Below are positions 58,691 through 64,000 of a stretch of DNA of 64,000 nt, in pieces. Each line of letters starts with the position of its first letter. Within the stretch, counting starts at the first letter, position 1. Below the pieces are notes generated by a model. It saw only the letters and a program-made list of their open reading frames with translations. It was not told the DNA's origin and searched no databases. Source of the stretch: Debaryomyces hansenii CBS767 (Eukaryota > Ascomycota > Pichiomycetes > Serinales > Debaryomycetaceae); the NCBI RefSeq assembly GCF_000006445.2, contig NC_006047.2, forward strand, positions 310,001-374,000. Direction: 5' to 3'. A program made the translations under genes and the position numbers.

Positions 58691-61600
58691 ATGAGTACAA
58701 TTGAAATAGTTAGTACTGTCGCAGAATACACGGAAATTCATTCCCCTGTGTCACTGAAATTCCTCTTACCATCTGCAAGAGATTCCAGTTCATCAATATC
58801 GCTTTTTAGTGCTATCTTTTGGTTTTGGCTGTGGCTATTCTTCAAGATAATGAACATATTTTTGTACTACATTCCAAATATAATAGTCAATTTGTTCTCG
58901 GTTAATTTTCAGATTACATTGTCATTGTCATCAATTGTTATCACTTTAACAGGTATAATATCGTTCTGCTTCTTAATAGTCAGATATAAGTATCTTACGC
59001 GATATTCTAAAACGACCAAATCAACCGATAAGCCCAAATCGTCTAATAAAAACATTGACTTGGTCGGATCTATAAAAAAGAACAAGAGAGGAGATTCAAA
59101 ATCGACATCAAATTATTTGGATGAATTTTTAAGTGCTATTAAGGTATTTGGATATTTGGAGAGACCAGTATTTCATGAATTAACTAGGAACATGACAACG
59201 CAAAAGTTGTCACTGGAGGAAATATTATATCTAGATGAAAAGTTGGGCTTTCTGATTGTCGTCGAAGGTACTATACAAGTATATACTAAGGTTAACAGTG
59301 TCAATTCGAGTACAACTTCAAATAGTGATGATAATGAATTGAACTTCGAAAAAGACGATCTATTAACTATTGGAGATCAATGTTACCAATTATTGAATGA
59401 AGTGAAAAGTGGATCGCCGTTATCTTCATTGATGAGTACGTTAGATTTGTTTAAGCCAGTCGATCCTGATACTATGTCGAATCGATTGTTTTCTCCATTT
59501 GAATTAGATTCTAATCCGGCTTCAAATCCTCTAAGTCCTGATAACACTGGCTCAAAGTCGTTCGATCCACTCAGCTCGGGTAATTTTAACGATACATCTT
59601 TAAGCTCAAGTGATCGCAATTATCCTAACATTGTGGCAAGACCTAAGCCTATCGAAGATTCAAATAATCTCAACACGGCAACGATTGCAATTATTCCGTA
59701 TCTGGCATTTCAGAAAGTTCAATCTAAATACCCTAAGGCTACATCGCATATTGTAACAATGGTTATAACTAGACTATACAAGATAACCATGAATACGATA
59801 CATAGCTACTTAGGCTTAACAAGAGAAATCATACGTAGTGAAATCCAACTAAATGAATCTGAAGGTGCCAAGGATAGTTTACCCAGTTATTTATATGACG
59901 GTGTTATTGAAAAGTTTTATGGCGATAAAAACAATGAAACTTTATTGAATAAAACAGCAGAAAGCCCTTCTGTATCAATAAATAAGACATCTAGTAGTTC
60001 TTCCTCGTTACCTAAAAAGTCAACTACTAGTTTAAGACCGTTAAATAGAAATCAATCTTCAAGATATGTTGTGTTGGATTCTCGTTCAAAATCTACTCAT
60101 CCTGGAGATTTGCTTTCTTCTGTACCTCTATCTAGGAGATCTGATTATTATCAAACTCATACCACAATTCAACCAGATCCCGAAGAAGTGCGCAGTCAAT
60201 CACGAACTAAGATGACTTCACCTGTCTTACCCAAACGTCAAATATCATCAAATGGGGGACCGACTTTGAAAGGACATTCGTCTTCTACCACAAAGTTCGA
60301 AAATATTAGAGATAGAACATTCTCTGATGAAAGAGAAGAAACTGAAGAAACTTCTTTACGAATTGCTATCATTGAAAATATTTTCAAAATTTTAGGAATC
60401 AATGAAGTTTCAAATATGATTGGCAGTATGTCAGACTTAAATTCAAGAAGTTCATCAGTTAATTCTTCAGTAGTTGGATTGCCAAGTTTAATGAATAATG
60501 GCAATGAAAGTAAATATCCAAATGGAATTTTTGATTTTAATACAGGCAAAGTAAGGTACGATTCGATTAGCAGTTTCCCAACTTCTTTGAATAAAGGAGC
60601 AAATAATAATTTAAAATTTTACGATACTGTGAATCAATCACAGTTGAAAGACATGGATCATGAGAATGACAAATCAAGCCAAGTCGATATCAACAATTTA
60701 ATGTTCAAAAGAAAATCTATTCCCATACAATCATTTGAGTCGAACTTTTATGACGTAAAGAATGAGTTTTCTAAGCATTTGAATATTAAGTATTTTGGTC
60801 CAAATACGACACTTGTTGAACAAGAATCTTTTAATTCAGGTTTATATTATGTTATTGACGGCACATTGGATGTGTTTTACAAGCCTGCTAGTAAAGAATC
60901 TGAAAATTTAACTCCAATGAATAAGAAGAAATTATATACGGTAAAATCTGGTGGTTTGGCAGGTTATTTAAGTTCTATCATAGGCGTTCGCTCGTTAGTT
61001 TCGATATCGACACCTGGAGATAAAGGTGTTATTGTTGCTCATATTCCTAAAAATGAATTCTCTAAATTATTAGATAAATTTTACTTCTTACAATTACCCG
61101 TTGCTTCAAAATTGAAGAGCTTATTATCAAGTCAGATTTTGACTATTGACTATGCTTTGGAGTGGTGCCATATTCCGGCTGGTGACGTACTATGTTCGCA
61201 AGGAGATTTGGCAAATGGTTTCCATATTGTTTTGAGTGGTAGATTTAGGGTTGTCAGATACAACAATAACAAAAGCTCTGAAGTAAACCCTGATGATAAT
61301 ACGGATATACATGACTATAATAATAATTTAATTGATGAGTCGCTTAGTTATAAGTCCCGAAAGAAAAAAGATGATATTACTATTCTAGGAGAATATGGTC
61401 ATGGAGAAACAATTGGTGAAGTTGAAGTATTGACTGCTTCCAGAAGAACCAATTCGTTAATTGCAGTTAGAGATTCAGAAACTGCTAGGATTCCGAGAAC
61501 TCTTTTTGAAATGCTTTCGTTACGAAATCCTTCTATTATGGTGAAGGTTTCGAGAATTGTCGCTAATAAAATGGCAAAGAAAGATAATATTGGCATCCCC

Positions 61601-63325
61601 AGTACTATAAGCAGTAATGTTCCTCTCATTGTTACAAATACAGATTCCCATATTTCAAACGACTATAAGACAATTACAATTTTACCAACAGTTAGTGGGT
61701 TACCTGTTAGAGATTTTGCGGATAAATTAGTTCTGGCCTTGAAAAATATTGGGCGTAATGTTATCGCATTAGATCAGGCATCAACTTTGACTCATCTTGG
61801 GCGTCATGCTTTTGACGAAAGATTGGCACAGTTGAAGTTGTCGGGTTATTTTGCATACTTAGAAGAAGAATACCAAACAATTGTTTATGTTTGTGATACT
61901 CCATTAAAATCAAATTGGACTTCTACATGTATTTCACAAGGTGATTGTATATTGTTATTAGCAGATGCGGACGATGACGATGTGGCTACTAATATCGGTG
62001 AATACGAAAGATTGCTTATGAAGTTGAAGACTACAGCAAGAACTGACTTGTGCCTAATTCATGCCGACAAGTATGTTGAACCTGGCTCAACTAGTGTTTG
62101 GCTTAAAAATCGTATATGGGTGCAAGGACACCATCATATTCAAATGGAAATTGCTAGAGATAACAGTGTGCAACAGGGACAAAAAACCAGCATTATTAAG
62201 AACATCGCTGCAAAAATAAGTAGTAGGACTAATACTAATATTAAGTCTAGGCTTGAAAATGTTAAAACAAAGGCAATTTTATCTTTGAATAAATTCAACA
62301 ATCGTTTGAGTCGCAGAACTCATTCTTATAAAACAGTACAAGCCCATAAGAATGACTTTTTGCGATTAGCAAGAATCTTGTCTAATGAAAGTGTTGGCTT
62401 GGTACTAGGCGGAGGAGGGTCCAGAGGTATTTCTCACGTAGGTGTGGTAATGGCCTTAGAAAAACATGGCATTCCAATTGATTTGATAGGGGGTACTTCA
62501 ATTGGATCATTTGTCGGCGGATTGTACGCAAAGGACTACAACATTGTTTCGATCTATGGTAGAGCCAAGAGATTTGCCAAGAGAGTATCTTCCTGGTGGA
62601 GAATGGTGTTAGATTTGACATATCCAGTGACATCGTATATTACAGGATATGAATTCAATAGGGGTATTTGGAAGATTTTTGGATCAAGCGAAATTGAAGA
62701 TTTTTGGATCAGATACTTTTGTAATTCTACAAATATCACAAATTCGACTATGGATATCCACGAGAGTGGTTTCCTGTGGAGATTTATTAGAGCCTCAATG
62801 TCCTTGGCGGGTTTATTACCCCCCATCACGTACGGCGGAAGCATGTTATTGGATGGTGGTTATTTAGATAATTTGCCTGTCATGGAAATGAAGAAAAAGG
62901 GTGCAAAATATATAATTGCTGTAGATGTTGGCTCTGTTGATGACAGAACCCCAATGAACTACGGTGATACTTTATCTGGATTTTGGGTACTATTCAACAG
63001 ATGGAACCCTTTTTCAAGGCATCCAAACGTACCAAATATGATGGACATACAATTAAGACTAGCATATGTTGCAAGTGTTAATGCATTAGAGCTAGCAAAA
63101 AAGACCCCTGGTGTTATCTATTTAAGACCTCCAATTGATGACTACGCTACTCTAGACTTTGCTAAATTCGACGAAATTTATCATGTTGGAATGGCTTATG
63201 CAGATAACTTACTTACCAGGTGGGAGCAAACTGGTAAAATTCCACCTATTGCCGGTATGATCGACAGGTCGAGAATCAGAAATGGTGAAGAAAGGAAGTC
63301 ATTATATAGAAGGAGCTCTATTTAG
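58691..63325 (+). CDS. NTE1: Patatin-type lysophospholipase NTE1 (neuropathy-target-esterase family)
   Basis: 1544 aa, the length of other yeast Nte1 proteins. ER-membrane phospholipase B that deacylates phosphatidylcholine to glycerophosphocholine. There are two N-terminal membrane helices (about 38-62 and 75-100). Regulatory cyclic-nucleotide-binding-like domains follow (about 130-230, 700-830 and 830-960), with Ser-rich disordered inserts. The patatin domain begins near 1234: oxyanion loop GGGGSRG (about 1239), nucleophile in GTSIGS (about 1267) and catalytic Asp in DGG (about 1389). The cNMP-like domains need not bind nucleotides in yeast. Confidence 0.97.
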   Translation: MSTIEIVSTVAEYTEIHSPVSLKFLLPSARDSSSSISLFSAIFWFWLWLFFKIMNIFLYYIPNIIVNLFSVNFQITLSLSSIVITLTGIISFCFLIVRYKYLTRYSKTTKSTDKPKSSNKNIDLVGSIKKNKRGDSKSTSNYLDEFLSAIKVFGYLERPVFHELTRNMTTQKLSLEEILYLDEKLGFLIVVEGTIQVYTKVNSVNSSTTSNSDDNELNFEKDDLLTIGDQCYQLLNEVKSGSPLSSLMSTLDLFKPVDPDTMSNRLFSPFELDSNPASNPLSPDNTGSKSFDPLSSGNFNDTSLSSSDRNYPNIVARPKPIEDSNNLNTATIAIIPYLAFQKVQSKYPKATSHIVTMVITRLYKITMNTIHSYLGLTREIIRSEIQLNESEGAKDSLPSYLYDGVIEKFYGDKNNETLLNKTAESPSVSINKTSSSSSSLPKKSTTSLRPLNRNQSSRYVVLDSRSKSTHPGDLLSSVPLSRRSDYYQTHTTIQPDPEEVRSQSRTKMTSPVLPKRQISSNGGPTLKGHSSSTTKFENIRDRTFSDEREETEETSLRIAIIENIFKILGINEVSNMIGSMSDLNSRSSSVNSSVVGLPSLMNNGNESKYPNGIFDFNTGKVRYDSISSFPTSLNKGANNNLKFYDTVNQSQLKDMDHENDKSSQVDINNLMFKRKSIPIQSFESNFYDVKNEFSKHLNIKYFGPNTTLVEQESFNSGLYYVIDGTLDVFYKPASKESENLTPMNKKKLYTVKSGGLAGYLSSIIGVRSLVSISTPGDKGVIVAHIPKNEFSKLLDKFYFLQLPVASKLKSLLSSQILTIDYALEWCHIPAGDVLCSQGDLANGFHIVLSGRFRVVRYNNNKSSEVNPDDNTDIHDYNNNLIDESLSYKSRKKKDDITILGEYGHGETIGEVEVLTASRRTNSLIAVRDSETARIPRTLFEMLSLRNPSIMVKVSRIVANKMAKKDNIGIPSTISSNVPLIVTNTDSHISNDYKTITILPTVSGLPVRDFADKLVLALKNIGRNVIALDQASTLTHLGRHAFDERLAQLKLSGYFAYLEEEYQTIVYVCDTPLKSNWTSTCISQGDCILLLADADDDDVATNIGEYERLLMKLKTTARTDLCLIHADKYVEPGSTSVWLKNRIWVQGHHHIQMEIARDNSVQQGQKTSIIKNIAAKISSRTNTNIKSRLENVKTKAILSLNKFNNRLSRRTHSYKTVQAHKNDFLRLARILSNESVGLVLGGGGSRGISHVGVVMALEKHGIPIDLIGGTSIGSFVGGLYAKDYNIVSIYGRAKRFAKRVSSWWRMVLDLTYPVTSYITGYEFNRGIWKIFGSSEIEDFWIRYFCNSTNITNSTMDIHESGFLWRFIRASMSLAGLLPPITYGGSMLLDGGYLDNLPVMEMKKKGAKYIIAVDVGSVDDRTPMNYGDTLSGFWVLFNRWNPFSRHPNVPNMMDIQLRLAYVASVNALELAKKTPGVIYLRPPIDDYATLDFAKFDEIYHVGMAYADNLLTRWEQTGKIPPIAGMIDRSRIRNGEERKSLYRRSSI

Positions 63326-63469
63326 AGTCATAATACCATATTTATTTAAAATTTAATAGCATTTTGAAGTTATAGTTAGATCTGTATATAAATTTAAGCT
63401 ACATATTTTTCAGATGAGAAGAACTTAAGCATCAAAATTCCTATTAAGTGCAAATAGGTCAACTTATTC

Positions 63470-64000
63470 ATGTATATACCGACTGCTCGAAAGAGATTGC
63501 TAAGGAATGGAGTTCTTGGAAGAGTGGCGTGTTTGAGGAATCCTTGGATTTTCCATAGGCGTAATATACAAATAGTCCATAATAATGCATCTGTCCAAGC
63601 TGAACAGGTACAAAAGAAACGTCTCAACCTTGACAGCGTTGCCAGCTTGAAGTATGATCCTTCAGATGATCTTACAGACTTCACATCATTTGGAATTTTA
63701 CCTTTTTTTCAAGAAAAATTGAATAGACTATTACGTCCTGACGATAGGAGCATCACCTCGGCTCCGGATTACAATGTACCTCCAACTCATGATCAAAGAA
63801 CCTTATTGTCTGTATTGAACTCCGAACATAGTTTAATTCATAGAGGTTCCTCGCAAACTGGGAAGAGTTTAGCGCTACTTACTTATGCATTAAACCATAC
63901 GCTATCAAAAGTACCAAATTTTGGATCTTTGAAGAATTCAAGGTCTTATCAGTCTGTTGATTCTATTATCTTGGCTCCCACAGACCTATTAATCGGAAAA
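63470..64000 (+). CDS. Mitochondrial DEAD-box-like helicase (partial, 5' part)
   Basis: 177 codons are open to the window end. The N-terminus is basic and hydroxylated without acidic residues for about 40 aa (MYIPTARKRLLRNGVLGRV), as expected for a mitochondrial presequence. FTSFGILPFFQEKLNRLL and the PTHDQ segment occupy the place of the DEAD-box Q-motif region. IHRGSSQTGKS is a Walker-A-like motif I, and ILAPTDLL sits where motif Ia should be. The motif I deviates from AxTGxGKT. It could be the clade's Mrh4 or another mitochondrial helicase; motifs II-VI lie outside the window. Confidence 0.6.
   Translation, partial: MYIPTARKRLLRNGVLGRVACLRNPWIFHRRNIQIVHNNASVQAEQVQKKRLNLDSVASLKYDPSDDLTDFTSFGILPFFQEKLNRLLRPDDRSITSAPDYNVPPTHDQRTLLSVLNSEHSLIHRGSSQTGKSLALLTYALNHTLSKVPNFGSLKNSRSYQSVDSIILAPTDLLIGK

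Overview
This looks like a chromosomal window from a budding yeast of the CTG clade (Debaryomyces/Scheffersomyces/Candida group). The reasons are compact AT-rich intergenic DNA, nearly intron-free genes, and a gene set that includes a fatty alcohol oxidase (FAO1), a single Ace2/Swi5-type factor, an Mnl1/Com2-type factor and an expanded sugar-transporter array. A CTG codon also falls at a serine-conserved position among the transporter paralogues. A Debaryomyces-like species is my best guess, but I could not test it.

Layout. 1-7.5 kb: GLC7 (cut by the window edge), VFA1 and SRP102 (tail to tail), a divergent NmrA-like/Hsp31-like pair sharing a promoter with a Yap1-type site, and ARO2. 7.9-20.6 kb: a kelch-like single-pass membrane protein, two convergent C2H2 transcription factors (Mnl1/Com2-like and ACE2), KGD2, a four-helix membrane protein and a secreted protein of unknown family. 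20.8-34.1 kb: a minus-strand run of an Flc/TRP-like protein, STT4, TIF6 and HSP104, the last with heat-shock elements. 34.1-38.0 kb: a gene-poor stretch with two related small secreted proteins, a 9-bp minisatellite and a tRNA-Thr gene. 38-41 kb: GTS1 and USB1. 41.2-48.2 kb: three tandem MFS sugar transporters with shared non-coding elements. 49-54 kb: MND1 (spliced directly after its ATG), FAO1, DSS4 and an ACAD11-type phosphotransferase; FAO1 and the phosphotransferase end in peroxisomal signals. 54-64 kb: an F-box/LRR protein, a PLP aminotransferase, NTE1 and the start of a mitochondrial helicase-like gene.

Most of the window is ordinary core yeast genome. The least explained parts are the small secreted pair at 35-36 kb, the mosaic non-coding similarity in the transporter array, the peroxisome-targeted FAO1/ACAD11-like neighbourhood, the orphan secreted and kelch-like proteins, and a tRNA relic. 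I found no CRISPR array, transposon, phage or obvious horizontally acquired system. No database search was possible, so family calls rest on motifs and remembered family features.
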